Shown: positions 32,264 to 44,396 of the stretch, piece after piece
Position numbering within the stretch: the first letter of the stretch is position 1
Layout: every line of letters starts with the position of its first letter
Assembly (NCBI GenBank): GCA_050084985.1
Contig: JBITNC010000001.1
Span: 52,824,001-52,888,000 of the forward strand
Source of the DNA: Nageia nagi
Taxonomy: Eukaryota > Pinophyta
Direction of reading: 5' to 3'
DNA length: 64,000 nucleotides
Translations under genes and position numbers: made by a program
Notes under the pieces: model-generated
Seen by the model: only the letters and a program-made list of their open reading frames with translations
Told to the model about the DNA's origin: nothing
Database searches by the model: none

Positions 32264-33724
32264 TGAGACCTTGGTAGATTAGAAGTTAATTCAAAAAGGG
32301 TTAATTTCATCACCTCCTATGTGATTACACTAATTATGAGGGATATCAAAGATTCCCAAGACTAGATGTGGCATTCCAAGAGGTATATATAGCATCCCAA
32401 GGCACCACATAGCTCCCACACTTCAATGCTAGGCATAACTAGCCATCTAGGCTCCAATGTGATAATTTGGAAGGGATTTAATCCCCAAATTGGATATTTT
32501 GGTACCCTTAAGCCCACATCATACTCCTAGTGGTATTTGGATGCATGGCATTGATATTTAGGTACTTCTAAGGTCCCAACATTGCATTCTTAGGCCCTTC
32601 GATGTGATTTAATTTATCCTAAGGCTTTCCAATCATGACATTGAAAGCTAGATCATATGAATCACTCTTATCCACCAATGTATAATTCAATGCAATATTA
32701 GAAGATAGAATGCCTCACCTATATAAGCCAAAGGACTACTGGATTACATAAGATATGTTAAATTTATGATTAAACATCCTTTTATTGAATTGAGTGTGAG
32801 AAGCTTTCTTCACCCCTTATGAAGAAATATGCATTTGAGTTATTGAGGTGATTGAGGGTTATCCTCAAGCTTACTATGGCCATTAGGGAGATCAACTCTA
32901 GTTGTTCCATCATAGAGAAGTCCTACGCTTGACCTTATTGTTGTTGCAATTGGTGAGGCCTAAGAGCCATTTACAAAAATACCTATTGAGGAAACCTTTA
33001 TTTAAGCTCCTTAGGATACAATAATATATTTTAATTATGGTTATAGCATTTATATATCAATGCAATTACATTTTCCTATCTTTATCTTGTTATTTGTCTC
33101 TCTTTGCTTGGACATTGGATCTAGAAGTACATTTTCATAGTATAAATTTTGTCATGCTTCCTTTTTCATACATTAGGTTTCTGGAGTCATTTTTGCATGT
33201 TTGTAGTTGTGTTTCTACCAATTTAGTTAGATGTTTGATGTTTATACATTTTAAATTAGAATTGGGAAAATTTGAAGGTAGAAGATAAACATCCCTCTCC
33301 TAGTGTATGTTTGAGCATGATATGTCGATTTGGGATCATTGTAACTTCAAAATGTAATAACCTACTCATTTATTAAATAAACCATGTCATATAACCTATA
33401 AAAGTGAAGAAACCTCAAGTTTTGGCTTGTAAAAGATGAAATCTCCTTAAAACTAAAAATGAGAAGAACATTACAAATTGGGAAAATTACATAATCAAAT
33501 AAACAAGCATTCACTCTTCTAGTGGTGGTGTCATGTACAATGATCTTATACTGGAACAACATCATATTAACCATCTTACTATATATGAAAAAGCATATAA
33601 AACCTTCATAATATCCCCCTATGGAACACAATCGTCTATTCAAACACCTATAAGAAAAATGACATGCCTAAAGCTAAAACTTGGATAATTTTTGATGATT
33701 AAGGAGGATCACATGCTAATTCTC
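32264..33724. other. Non-coding, nothing recognised
   Basis: About 1.4 kb. It has a TATATAA at 32715 in plus sense and repeated phrases built on cccaa and cctaagg between 32350 and 32640, which could be part of an old LTR. The short frame at 33037-33288 has no recognisable features. Confidence 0.4.
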
Positions 33725-34085
33725 CTCACATTTTTTTTTATTTTGTTAGGTAGAATCACCTAGTTATTATACCCAAAAATTTTGCATAATTTGGTTAGAT
33801 AGAGTTGCTTGGCAATTCTACCAAACTACCAAGTAATTCTACCCAATATTTTTTAGTTTTGTTGGGTAATATTGCCTGATGATTCCACCAAATTGTAATA
33901 GAATTTCTAGGTGATTCTACTGATACTTTTTAAATTTTATTGGGTAGTCCAAACTACTAAGTGATTCCATGAAATTATCATAAAACTACCAAGTGATTTA
34001 TCTAATGCTTTTGTATAATTTTATTGGGTAGAATTATCTGGTGATTTTACTAAACCACCAAGTGATTCTACCAAACTACCAAATA
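33725..34085. repeat. Degenerate inverted/direct repeat block around GTAGAATCACC
   Basis: Phrases ttttgttgggtagaatcacctggtgattctaccaaactaccaagtgattctacc recur with spacing of roughly 60-100 bases, at about 33742, 33857, 33937 and 34023. Within each, GTAGAATCACC and GGTGATTCTAC are inverted copies, so the block can form hairpins. Gypsy element B is inserted immediately to the right of it. Confidence 0.7.
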
Positions 34086-34090
34086 ATTCT
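34086..34090. repeat. Target site duplication ATTCT (left)
   Basis: Five bases directly before the left LTR of element B, identical to 46265-46269 after the right LTR. Confidence 0.75.
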
Positions 34091-36083
34091 TATTGATCGG
34101 TATAATGTAACCTCAAGGGTTTGGTCTAGTCATGTTCTACATTATCAATAATGATAGGGTCCTTGAAAGAGCATAAGGTGGTGGGGATGCACTCATGTTG
34201 GTTTTCTACTCAATCTTTGGGTCATAGGTTGGTTCTTATCTATTATGAAGGTTAAAAGTAATAGAAAAGAGATAAAAAGGTAAAGAGTAATAGGAAAGAG
34301 ATGAACACATTAAATTGAACAAAATAAGAATTATAGCTAGAATTATAGCACAGGTAGCAATCTACAACAAATATTAAGAATAGAAAACTATCTTACCCTT
34401 GGGGTACCATAATCACAATACATAGCCACAACTTAAGATAGCATCTCATATATAACATTCATAAAGTATAATAGATAGCCATTATTCTAAAGGGCAAAGC
34501 ATTATCAAATTGCATTATCATATACAGAAGTATCTTATAGACTTGGGCAAATTTGTTAAAATTTCTAACCCTTTGGACTAACAACATTATAGTATTTATA
34601 CATTTTTCTCTTCGATTGGGTAGTTGTTCAACCTTTTTGATTGAAAATAGTAAAAGAGACTATTTACAGATATACAATTTATGATTACAACTATGTTAGA
34701 TTACATAGTGAACAAGTGTAATCAATATTGAGATTTGGGAATTTGAAGTTTCCAAGTCATTGTTCTTATTGAGCTATAATCCTCCTCATTTATCATTAAT
34801 TACATTCTCATAAATCTACAACTAATTTAGTATGCACTATCTGTTGGTTGGTTATATGATCATGCACTATATTTTGTCGATAGTGACCTACTTATTTGCA
34901 ATAAGAAATGATGAGCATTGTAACTCTTGGTTGTATAGAATAGTGAGGGAAATGAATAGTGTATCATTAGAGACTTATAAGGAACTAATACTGTCATGTG
35001 GAAATGAGTCATAATTGACACATTGATAGAGTCCTGGGGGTTAAATACTCATGATCAAGTGAATTCAAGTGTTCCTTTACACCCATTATTCCTTCTTCTA
35101 TCTGGCAAGTTTTATTTTGTTTGGTGGGTAGTAATGTTGATCTGGGTTTACTTAACACCCATTGATTTTAGGTAAAAGGTATGATGACATCATTCAAAAT
35201 TGATAGGCTCTATTGAGTTTCCTTTATGAAATATATCCTAGTGAATGACTATCTCCCATTGAATAATTATCTCCCATTAAATTTGGTAAATAGTTATGAT
35301 GTCATCATTCAAAATCAGTAGGCTTTATTACCTTATTTTTATGAAATATATCCCATTGAATGATATAGTGCCCATTGTTGATCATCTCGAGACCCACTAA
35401 TTTTATACAAAAATGATGATTTCATCACTTAAAATTGGTGGGTTCTATTGTAACTTTTTGCAATACATCCCATGAACACATGATTTTTATTTAGAATTTC
35501 TTTCTAAAAATTGATAGGCTCTACGACATTACTTGCTAGTGATTGGATAATACCTAGACTTTTACTTTCAATAATAACTCTTGGACCTTTGTTTACAATA
35601 ACTCTTAGACTTTTATTTAGACAATAACTCTCATACCTTTATTTAAAATAACTCCTAGTCTTTTATTTAGATAATAACTCTTGAACTTTTATTTATATAA
35701 TAACTCCTGGAATTTTATTTAGACAATAACTCCTATACATGACTCAGCTAAAATCTCTATAACCTATGACTCTATTCATATACATTGTTATAAGAGAAAA
35801 GGATAATTCAACTAATGCTAATTTTTAGGACTTACTACAACACCCATTAGGTAACAACTAAAGCTTTTAAGTAAAAAATGTTTATGATTGACACATAATG
35901 AACAATACCAAACTATTGACAACACTCGAAACTCTTTAGACTTGACTCAATTTTGACAAAAAGGTTAAGTGCATATGAAAAGAAAAAAGGAAGTGAGAAT
36001 TAAGAAGGATTTTTTAAATAAATGAAAGAGTAAATAATTCCATAATATTACCCTCTTTTCAGAGTGTAATTCTTAAGAATACA
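34091..36083 (-). repeat. 3' LTR of gypsy element B (1,993 bp)
   Basis: Begins (plus strand) tattgatcggtataatg and ends aagaatacaa before internal sequence. In element sense it starts TGTATTC and ends CAATA. It contains the hairpin units (about 35160-35520), a minisatellite of about 30 bp with ataactcctggacttttatttag (35565-35735, six or seven copies) and a TATA box on the minus strand at 34593-34600. The longer minisatellite accounts for part of the length difference from the right LTR. Confidence 0.92.
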
Positions 36084-39000
36084 ATCTTCTGGTGGCTTTC
36101 AGGGTCTTCGCTTACTAGAGAATAGAACCCACTACTTGTTGCTTCTAGCTGCATGTCTAGATGAAGATTTCATGCAAGTTTCAAGTGGTGGAATTAGCTC
36201 TACTAGGAGGAAGGCATGAATCTTCTTATTCAAATCTTTCAAGTCTTGATGATCAACTTGTGACAAAATGGGGGAGGCTTAGATCTTTATAGTATCTACT
36301 CTAAACCTTGTTAGCATATTTTCCAACCTCCCAACATGTAAAAATCTTGCAATTACCTCTTGAATGAGGTCATTTATTTGTTGTAGATCTGAGATTTACT
36401 TTTAAAAAAAATATTGTTCAAGAAATTGAATGGGATTAGCCACACCTTCTAGCACTAACCTTTACATCTTGCTCTTCCCATAACTTTGGAGCTTTCAATT
36501 AGATTAAGGAATGAAAGAATTTATTAATAAAGCCCAACTCTATTTTGAGATTATGTTTATTAATATCCATATTGAATAGCAAGTTGTGGAGCTCACATAT
36601 ATCTTCAATTATTATTAAATATGATTTTCTTAGCTTAGGAGTAATGGTGGCTATATCTTTTTCAGTTAGAGCTCTCAACCAGCTCTACATTCATTCAACT
36701 ACTAACCTTGGTATTTCTAGAGCCAACAAGTGAATAGTATTCTAAGTAGTGATTTTATTGATGGCTTTTTTTGTCTTATCCTTTAACAATTGTAACTATG
36801 ATAAATTCACCATCCTATCTCTAATTTGCTCCACCAAGGATTTCTTGAAATCTTTTATGAGCAGCAATAGCTTTGAGTTGTCTTCAGATAATACTTTATT
36901 GGCTACTACAACTATTTGCAAATTAGAATCAACTTGCTTAACCTTTTGGTCATCCATAACTATAGCTTGAGCTTTAAGGTCTTATATGGCTTGATTCACA
37001 TTATTTAGCTTAGCTTTTATTTTTGCTAGGCTCTTCTCGAATTTAGACTTTTGTTGTTAAGCTTTGCAAGTAGATCTTTATTTTTATTTTGCAACCTAAT
37101 GATTGTTTTTTCTTTAAGTGAGCAATCTTTTCTATACTGAACTATTTTCTTATTCAATCTATCAATATTAGTCTCTAATTCCTGGAGACTTTTACCAACC
37201 ACCATTGAAGTATTTATAAGGAATCTAGATTGGTCTATTGCCAGAGCACTCTGCATATTTACATTAATGATATTTGTGGGAGTAGTATCTAGTTTTCCTC
37301 CTTTGAAAGGGATCTGGTAGTCTTAATATCTCCCATATTTGTAACTTTACTCAAAATTCTAGAATCTTATTTTGAGAGTATAGGGGTTTATTTACAAAAG
37401 TTGCCCAATCAATGGGCTCCATTATCTATATGGAAAAAATACTTCTAATCTCCTCTTGTGAGGTTGTAGGAATCAAAGAATGTTGAGGTGTACTTACACC
37501 TGAAGTTGTTGTCATGATCTATTCAATGGGTTCTGAATACTATGAAGGTGTTGAGTCTATAATTTCTATCTCTTGTTTTGCTTCCTCCATAACTTTTTCT
37601 TCTTCAATAGTCTTGTCCATTGGGTTGGAGTCTTTCTTTCTTTCGTACTTATCATCATCATCATCATCATTTGATCCACCTCAAGGTACAACTACTATGG
37701 AACTACTTATTCTAAAATATTACACCTACCTTACTAACTCTCAACCTCGATTGCTTCAAGGACTTTTTGATGAGTGTCAATATTTGTATTTTAGGGCCTT
37801 TACGTGTCCTCCACATCAAACATTTTTGTTGCCCCTATAATAGACATTATCATTTCTTGAATAGGTTTTGGATCTAGGGGTGGGGTCTTTGGTACCCATG
37901 ATTGTGTAGTCCTAAGCTTCTTAGCTGGCTTCTCTTCTTTCTCTAGGTCCTTTTTAGCTTAAGCCTATTCCAAGGTTTGAATTCTTCCCCTTTTCATTAG
38001 CTATTTTGAACCAAAGGGTCCTTCAAACTCTTTCTCCTTTATTCCTTTCTTTTATTTACCCTAAAAATTTGGAGGCAAAGGTTGGCTTGCTTCTGGCAGA
38101 GGGTCTTTACTATACTAAGCCTTCCAAAACTTATCATAATTGAACTCACCAAATAGTTATTTTTCAACATTATGAATTTTAGTGGTGTGTTCAAATTTAA
38201 AGTTGGTAAAATAATGATTTTTTTGGGTCCCCAACCCAACTTATATGTCAACTAGGTTAACACCTTCAGGCTCAAGGAAAAATCTTGCTGCCTATTTTCC
38301 CAATTCTTGTATCTTTTAATCCTCTCAAGGGTCATCTAGGCCTTATCCAAAGGTCCAAGTTCCCATTCTTGGGATGCCTTAGCTTCTTGCTTAGTTTCAT
38401 TTACAAATTATTCTACATGAGGTCTATGCTCATGGGCAAAGGTTGGGCATTTCTTACCTAATCTTATTTTTTTATTCATTTCCTCTGAAGAATCATACAT
38501 CTAAGGGGTTTCTACCATATCTAGTTTAAAATTTTGTACAATAAAATCTACTATGTTATATTTACACCCTAATTCTAATAAATTAAAATTTTTAGTAGTA
38601 GTTGGTATATCTATAATGGATTTAAAACTACCCCTGGGGCCATACTTAGTCTCTATAGCATAAATTTGTCTACCCATCTCTATAGAATACAAATGGGCAG
38701 TTACATACTTAGGCTATAAAAAGGGATTTTCAAAATATACATACCTAATAATTATGATGTGGTCCTTAAGAAAATACCATTCACCAATTTTGTTTCCCCC
38801 TTGTAGCTCCCATATGAGGCTTTGGTATAGTTTACTAGGAAGCTTCCTGATCATAATTTGCACTATTAGGGTATAGAATTTATCCATGAACTCATAATAT
38901 GACCCATGTGACTTGGTGAGTATTGGAACCCTCAAATCAATTAGGGTAGGTCCAATGCTTTGGGTAGCATGTTGAATTTACATGCCTGCTTCCACTAAAT

Positions 39001-39800
39001 TTTCTAGATTTTGATGGATTAGGAGCCACCAAAGATATGAAGAATGCTTGAAATCTAATTTTGCAATTTAAAAAATACACCTTCTTATCTAATTTGAAAT
39101 GAAAGTGAGGAAGTCTTAGCAAACATGTGCTTCTATAATATTATAGTACGTCCTTACCATGGCTTCATTTACTTCAATTTAGGTCTTCTTTTCGAGGATG
39201 ATTTCCAATGCTTGCAACACTTTTCTATCATGCATCTTCTCAAATAAGGTAATTTCATAGGTCAACTAGAGCTTTGTAGTCCTACTTCCCTGGTACATTT
39301 CATCTATCTAGTTCAACATTTCATCATCATTCTTATAAAATTCATCATTTTCTCTTTTAAATTAATCTATTTCTTCACATGAAATGTCCAATCAAATGGG
39401 ATGGTAAATTCTTAAACAATGGATTCAGGAGAGTAGTCTAGTATCAATTCTACTTTTGGCTCAGATAGCTCCTTTTATTATTGGTCTTTAAAGATCACTA
39501 TCTCATAACCCTATTGGCTATGCCTTTATGCCATCGAATACAAAATTTAGTACAAGTGAATGGCTCATAGGGCACATAATAAGCTAGACCCTATTAAATC
39601 ATGACATCTCTTTTAGAGTGCATCAATGATTCCCTTTACTCACAACCTTAGGATCCATATGTTATAATAGAATTCATTTGGGATCAACCCTCCATGCATC
39701 AATGTGGTTTATCACCCCCATTTCAATCTAGTTCACCCCAGGAGCATTCTCAAGGTATTCATTCTAGATGGAAATCAAGTTAGCATCTACTTGCTCATAA
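36059..39800 (-). pseudogene. Long accessory frame of gypsy element B
   Basis: Same protein as in element A at 4691-8495, read on the minus strand. Matching landmarks: VPILTKSHGSYYEFMDKFY (38870-38935), ELQGGNKIGEWYFLKDH (38760-38820), FYSIEMGR-type block (38690), an acidic DDDD run (37650), and a coiled coil RLNKKIVQYRKDCSLKEK and IIRLQNKNKDLLAKLNN (37060-37180). The TGA is at 36059-36061, inside the 3' LTR, exactly as in element A. The first codons are missing because of the deletion at about 39805. Stops and shifts are frequent. Function unknown. Confidence 0.8.
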
Positions 39801-39825
39801 TGCTTAAATTTCTTAAGTCCTTTCA
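39790..39825 (-). other. Deletion junction: RNase H fused to accessory frame
   Basis: In minus sense the text runs gaaaggacttaagaaatttaagcattatg, equal to element A near 2652-2682, and then directly gtagatgctaacttg, equal to element A near 4758-4775. Element A has about 2.1 kb between these points (rest of RNase H, integrase, spacer, accessory start). The flanks keep their order and orientation, so this is a simple internal deletion. Confidence 0.88.
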
Positions 39826-39829
39826 TTAT

Positions 39830-40930
39830 GGAAAAAACTTATTTTTCAATAAATGAATACCTTTTTTGATGTTGATGCAGTGTTTTGCTATGAAAGGTAA
39901 TCAGATGTTGTTCTTTCTTATCATCTTTTTATGCTAGAATTGCAGTAGTGCTTTTATCTCCTCTATATGCATACATAATGAAATCTTTTGAAAAATTAGG
40001 GTTTTTAGAATAAGAGCTTCTATTATGGCCCTTTTGATGTCTTGAAAAGCTTACTTTGCTTCTTTTGACCAAGAAAATATAGCATCCTTTTTTAACATTG
40101 CAATGATTGGAGATACAATCTCTGAAAAAATATTAATGAATTTTCTAACAAAATTAATTTGACCAAGGAATGATTCCAAACCTTTCTTATTGAAAATAGT
40201 GGTTCAATAACTTTCACTCTATCTATATTGATTACCAATCTCTTTTTTGAGATAATATGTCCAAGTAATTTTCCTTAGTTAATCATAAAAATAGACTTTT
40301 TGGGATTAATTGAAATCCCAAACTCCACAATTTTTTAAACACTTGTCTAAGATGCAATAAGTGATATTCTCTAGTATTATAAAATACTATGATATCATCC
40401 AAGTAAATTAGGATGATCTTATTTATTAATCACCAAATGCATGGTCCATGGCCCTTTGAAAGGTAACTCCCACATTAGAAAGACCAAAGGGATTTCTTTG
40501 AAAAGAAAACATTCCCCATTTGGTTGTGAATGTTGTTTTGTATTGATCCTCATCTTTTACACAAATCTAATTAATCTTGAGTAGCCATAAATAATTGAAA
40601 AGTAGCAAGCTCTAACTATTATATGTAGGATTTGTTCATAGGAGGAAGAGGATAATTATCCTTGAGAGACATTTGGTTCAAATTTCTAGAATCTACATAT
40701 AATCTAATCTCCTCACTTTTCTTTCTAGTTGGAACTAGATTTGCAACCCATGAAGAATACTTAATAGGATAAATAATTTTTGAATCAAGAATTTAATCAA
40801 TTCTTATTTCATGGCTTCTTCTATTTTTGGGTTAACTAGCTTTTATTTTTTCCTATATGATTTAGCATCTGGTTCAAGCTCAATGGTGTGTTGGATGACT
40901 TTTATGTCATATGTTTTTATATCATCATAA
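39830..40930 (-). pseudogene. Gypsy RT and start of RNase H, element B
   Basis: Minus-strand RT. SSWVANL and ysl-type fingers are at 40700-40790 (shifted). The block TTKWGMFSFQRNPFGLSNVG plus VTFQRAMDHAFG lies at 40440-40540, and YLDD is intact at 40394-40405 followed by IIVF. Then come FLGQINFVRKFINIFSEIV (about 40140-40200) and MLKKDAIFSW (about 40080). RNase H follows but is cut after KHY at the deletion junction. Several stops. The PFGL motif is intact here while element A has PFCF. Confidence 0.92.
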
Positions 40931-40932
40931 TT

Positions 40933-41307
40933 CTAGGCAATTACTTTTGAGAACTCATGATAAATCTGAGATATGATACTCTTTTCTTCATCAGAACATT
41001 CTGATCCAACTTTTATATACTTCTCAAGTTCTATTTCCAGCTCAATATGGCTCTCCTTTTGAATAGCAAGAGATTTTTCCTTTTGAAAATCTTCTAAATC
41101 AAATAATATTTCAAAAGAGAGTAAATCTTTTGGTATGACATTATTTTTTATTTGAATAACATCTGAATCTTGGAAGCAGTCAGGCAATTCTTGAATACCA
41201 AAAATGTGACCTACTATTTCATCCAATAGAAAATTCATAATATGCTCATTGAAATCAAATACTTTCCATAAATTTGTAGTATCAGGAACCAATGGCCTAC
41301 ATTGCAC
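40933..41307 (-). pseudogene. Linker between additional RNase H and RT, element B
   Basis: A 124-codon open stretch, the longest uninterrupted coding piece of this element: it starts MQCRPLVPDTTNLWKVFDF, continues with an acidic part containing NNVIPKDLLSFEILFD, and ends SQIYHEFSKVIA just before RT. The last words match the tether that precedes RT in many plant gypsy polyproteins. No separate enzymatic motif. Confidence 0.75.
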
Positions 41308-41309
41308 TT

Positions 41310-41800
41310 AGACACTAAGTGCTTCCTCTGTTATAATGAATAGGGGCCCATTTGCAAGTAATAGCTTTGATGTACTTCTTAGTAATAGATATAAAATTGA
41401 TAATAGAGAATGACTCCATTAAATCCCACACTCTATTCTTATAGGTCTTTAGATAGTGATTTTTTGCACTAATCTAGTTTCTAACTTACTTTATGACCAA
41501 TTTTGAATCACCATGCACAATTAGGTATTTGATACCCATATTGATTGCTTTAGATAACCCTAGATAAAGGGCTTCATATTCAACATCATTTTTTGTGCAA
41601 ATCCATGTGAATCTGAATGAGAATCTCCTCATATGTCCCTCTGGTTGATTTAAATACAACACCATCTCCACATCCATGTTTACATCTAGCCCCATCAAAG
41701 TACATTATCCATATCTCATGTTCCCTTTCAGTTGTGATTGATATTGGTTGCACATTTTCATATAAACAATATTTTCCCATGCCAATTTCTGTGAACTAGT
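41310..41800 (-). pseudogene. Additional RNase H, element B
   Basis: Same domain as 586-1140 of element A. Motifs on the minus strand: EREHEIWIMYFDGARCKHGC (first Asp; 41670-41735), VVFKS, then in another frame FRFTWICTKNDVEYEAL (acidic Glu in EYEAL; about 41580) and VHGDSKLVIK (Asp; about 41490-41515). The final acidic segment ADALAG seen in element A is not present: the text passes from KAI to WAPIHYN. It lies between protease and RT. Inactive. Confidence 0.85.
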
Positions 41801-41959
41801 AATTTTGGTCATTTGTTGAAAGAATTTTAGTTGTTATCAATATAAATCTAAGTGTATCCATTTCAAGCACTTCTACAAGCTCAGGGCCATTCATACAATT
41901 TTGTTCTATGATCTTCTGGTATGAACAATTTTGGTAACCTCATTTAGAATCTTTACTTG

Positions 41960-42290
41960 TTTATTTTGAAAGGGAATTAGAATACATGTATAATCTAAGG
42001 CTAAGTACCCTCCCAATTTGGTAGTAAATTCTTTAGATAAGTAGATCCCAAAAGAGGTGGAAGATCAATAAAATAATATCTTGAATGACACAAATATTAG
42101 GGAATACATTAAGGGTTATTGGAACTACTTTAACACTACCAACAACATCCATAGAGGAAGAATATAAATGTATGACATCATCAATGCACTTAGTGATGTA
42201 CAATTTCATTTCATTTGCAATGGATTGGAAATCATAGTAATAATAGCTTCTAGTATCTATCATACAGTTATTAACTACTCAACCTTCTAG
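41960..42290 (-). pseudogene. Gypsy protease, element B
   Basis: Minus-strand text MIDTRSYYYYDFQSIANEMK, where the retropepsin DTG is changed to DTR, followed by YITKCIDDVIHLYSSSMDVV, VPITLNVFPNICVIQD and, after a shift, LGGYLALDYT at about 41990. Single copy here, unlike element A. The Gly to Arg change fits G to A at the first codon base, and would abolish activity in addition to the frame changes. Confidence 0.8.
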
Positions 42291-44315
42291 TTTAAGAGAG
42301 AGATAGAAAGGTGGGGGTCTCCTTATACCTATGGAAGCTAAAGGTACATCATCAGATATAGCATAGAAAACATTATCCTCATTTACCCTTTTTTTATTAT
42401 TCTTTAGTTTTAAAGCTTCTTGCAAAAGGTCCATCTGGCCTGGAATTCTTAATGCATCAAACATGGTCATTTTAGAAGGTATTTTATTAAGTTCTTCCAC
42501 AATGTTATATGAAGCATATGGAACAAATTTTTTTTTTTGTGTTTGATGTGTTTTGAATTATTGAGTGGCCTCTCTTTATGATGATCTATAATGAAATTAT
42601 ATCTCAATGGATTAGGCCTCTCTTTCTCAAAACTTCTTTTTTTGCTACAACAGGATGTCTAGCTATAGGGGTGGTATTACTTAGATTCTAGAAAATATGA
42701 CTCGATCATTCAAGAAATTGATTTCCTTGATTATCTAGTTGGATTTTAGGAGCTTTAGCTCTTTTTGGTTCAAATTGCACTAGAATAGTCTATTAATTTT
42801 ATTGAGTTGCTTGAGGCTATTTAGGGTTACTAAAGATGAGGATCTAGTTTAAACACAGTTGGCTTATTCTCTAGCATATCTTGAAAGTCAAAAATTGACC
42901 ATGGTGAGATAAAAATAGGATCTAATGTATAATCCATCATCTATTCTAAATGCAAGCCCAAGTATTGGTGTTGATAGACTACACATGAGTTTGAAAAATG
43001 AGGAGTAGAACATGGAGGACTACCATTTTGTAATGCTCAGAGTATAACTCTCTACAGAACTTGCCATAATAGCATTGTTAATTGCTTTACAAATATTGGG
43101 TTATTATGGTGGGTTATTCTTTAGATAAAATCTAGGTTGATACTGAATATCATATATTTTATAATTAGAACCTTGATTCTACTTCTCTTGTAGAGTGAGC
43201 TTATTGGTGAGCTTCCTAATAGTTACCTCTAATTGTCTTATTCTTTCCTTCTCTTGAGACTTAAAATCAACACTTGTACTAGTAGATGTGAGAGTAGGTA
43301 GCATTGATTTTGATTTTTAACAATAGGGTTAGGAGGAGGGTGTAAGGCTAATACTCCAGGATGAGCAATATGTGGAGCTATTTTAGGAGGTAAATTTAGA
43401 AATAAAGGCATAATTATCCTTAGTTGCATCTTTCCAAAGAAAATCAAAATATGTTTAGAGGTTTTACCAATTTGGTAAATATTTGGGAAAGTATCTCCTG
43501 ACATAACAATAATTATATTAAGATCTAAGAGAATAGCCTTCCTATAATATACTAGAGCTTGTGCACTAGTTGGTCTAATCCTTACTAGACTAGATTTCCA
43601 TGTTTTCTCAAATCTGATATTGAAATCATTAATAGACTCAAAAGGGTGTCTTTTGATACATGCTATAAGGCTTAGGAAGGTACTATCATCACCTTTATAG
43701 CAAATATATTGATTAAAGCCTAACATAACTCTTCCCATGTATTTATATATTGAGGGGTGAGAGTTTTGAACCATTCAGTAGCTTTACCTTCAAAAGAGTG
43801 TGACAACAACCTAGTCATCATTGTTTCATCAGTGATATCAAATCTTGAAGCCAATAAAGATATATCTTGATAACGTTCATATGGTGTTTTACTAGACCCA
43901 TCATATTTGGGCAAAACTTTGAAATTTTCTTGAAGAATAGTTGGTGAATTAGCAGCAACTATCAAAGGATGACCATTGTTCCAAGTAGGAAAATCAATTG
44001 GTTGAGCCATGTTTGGAGTAGTGTAATTAGATGAAGGACTTTCTAGGATAGAGTCAAATACAATTGATAATGAGGCATCTCTTAAGGGAATTTTAGGAGA
44101 TATAATTCAATAAATATTTTGCCTATTCCTTCTTTAAGGAACTGACAACTCTTGAAATCTAGGCCATCTAAAGGAATTTCTGGTGCTACTTCTAGTAAGT
44201 CTACATTCTGTAGGTGCCAGGGTTCAAAATATTGACTGGTTGATAGAAGAGTTATCAATAAGGTAATATAAACCTTATAATCTTTTAAAGCTCTTAATGA
44301 TAGCTTACCAAACAC
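42291..44315 (-). pseudogene. Gypsy gag, element B
   Basis: Starts at an ATG at 44315 (MFGKLSLRALKDYKVYITLL) or at MAQPIDFPTW (44010), which are linked by a frameshift near 44080. The retrotransposon Gag domain is visible: FKVLPKYDGSSKTPYERYQD, LLSHSFEGKATEWFKTL, INTWEELC, then in another frame IKRHPFESINDFNIRFEKTW (about 43580-43640) and RPTSAQALVYYRKAI. Its C-terminal part is Pro-rich (LALHPPPNPIV). I find no CCHC knuckle. Below 43238 the text to the protease is heavily decayed. Gag would form the virus-like particle. Confidence 0.82.
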
Positions 44316-44354
44316 AACTATTTACCTATTCACACCTACTAAATATGGAATTTA

Positions 44355-44378
44355 GCTCATGTCCTAGTAAGCATGCCA
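44355..44378 (-). promoter_or_regulatory. Primer-binding site candidate of element B (weak)
   Basis: Nineteen bases inside the 5' LTR edge the minus strand reads TTTGGCATGCTTACTAGG. A TGG start at this distance is where minus-strand priming occurs. The rest does not match a tRNA end I can name with certainty, and mutation has probably altered it. Confidence 0.3.
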
Positions 44379-44396
44379 AAAATAGAATTTTCTACT

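Noticed and set aside
33037-33288. Plus-strand frame of 83 codons rich in Leu, Phe and Ser (membrane-like)
   Set aside because: Composition is what A/T-rich DNA gives by chance; no motif, no homologous copy in the window, no neighbours that support it.
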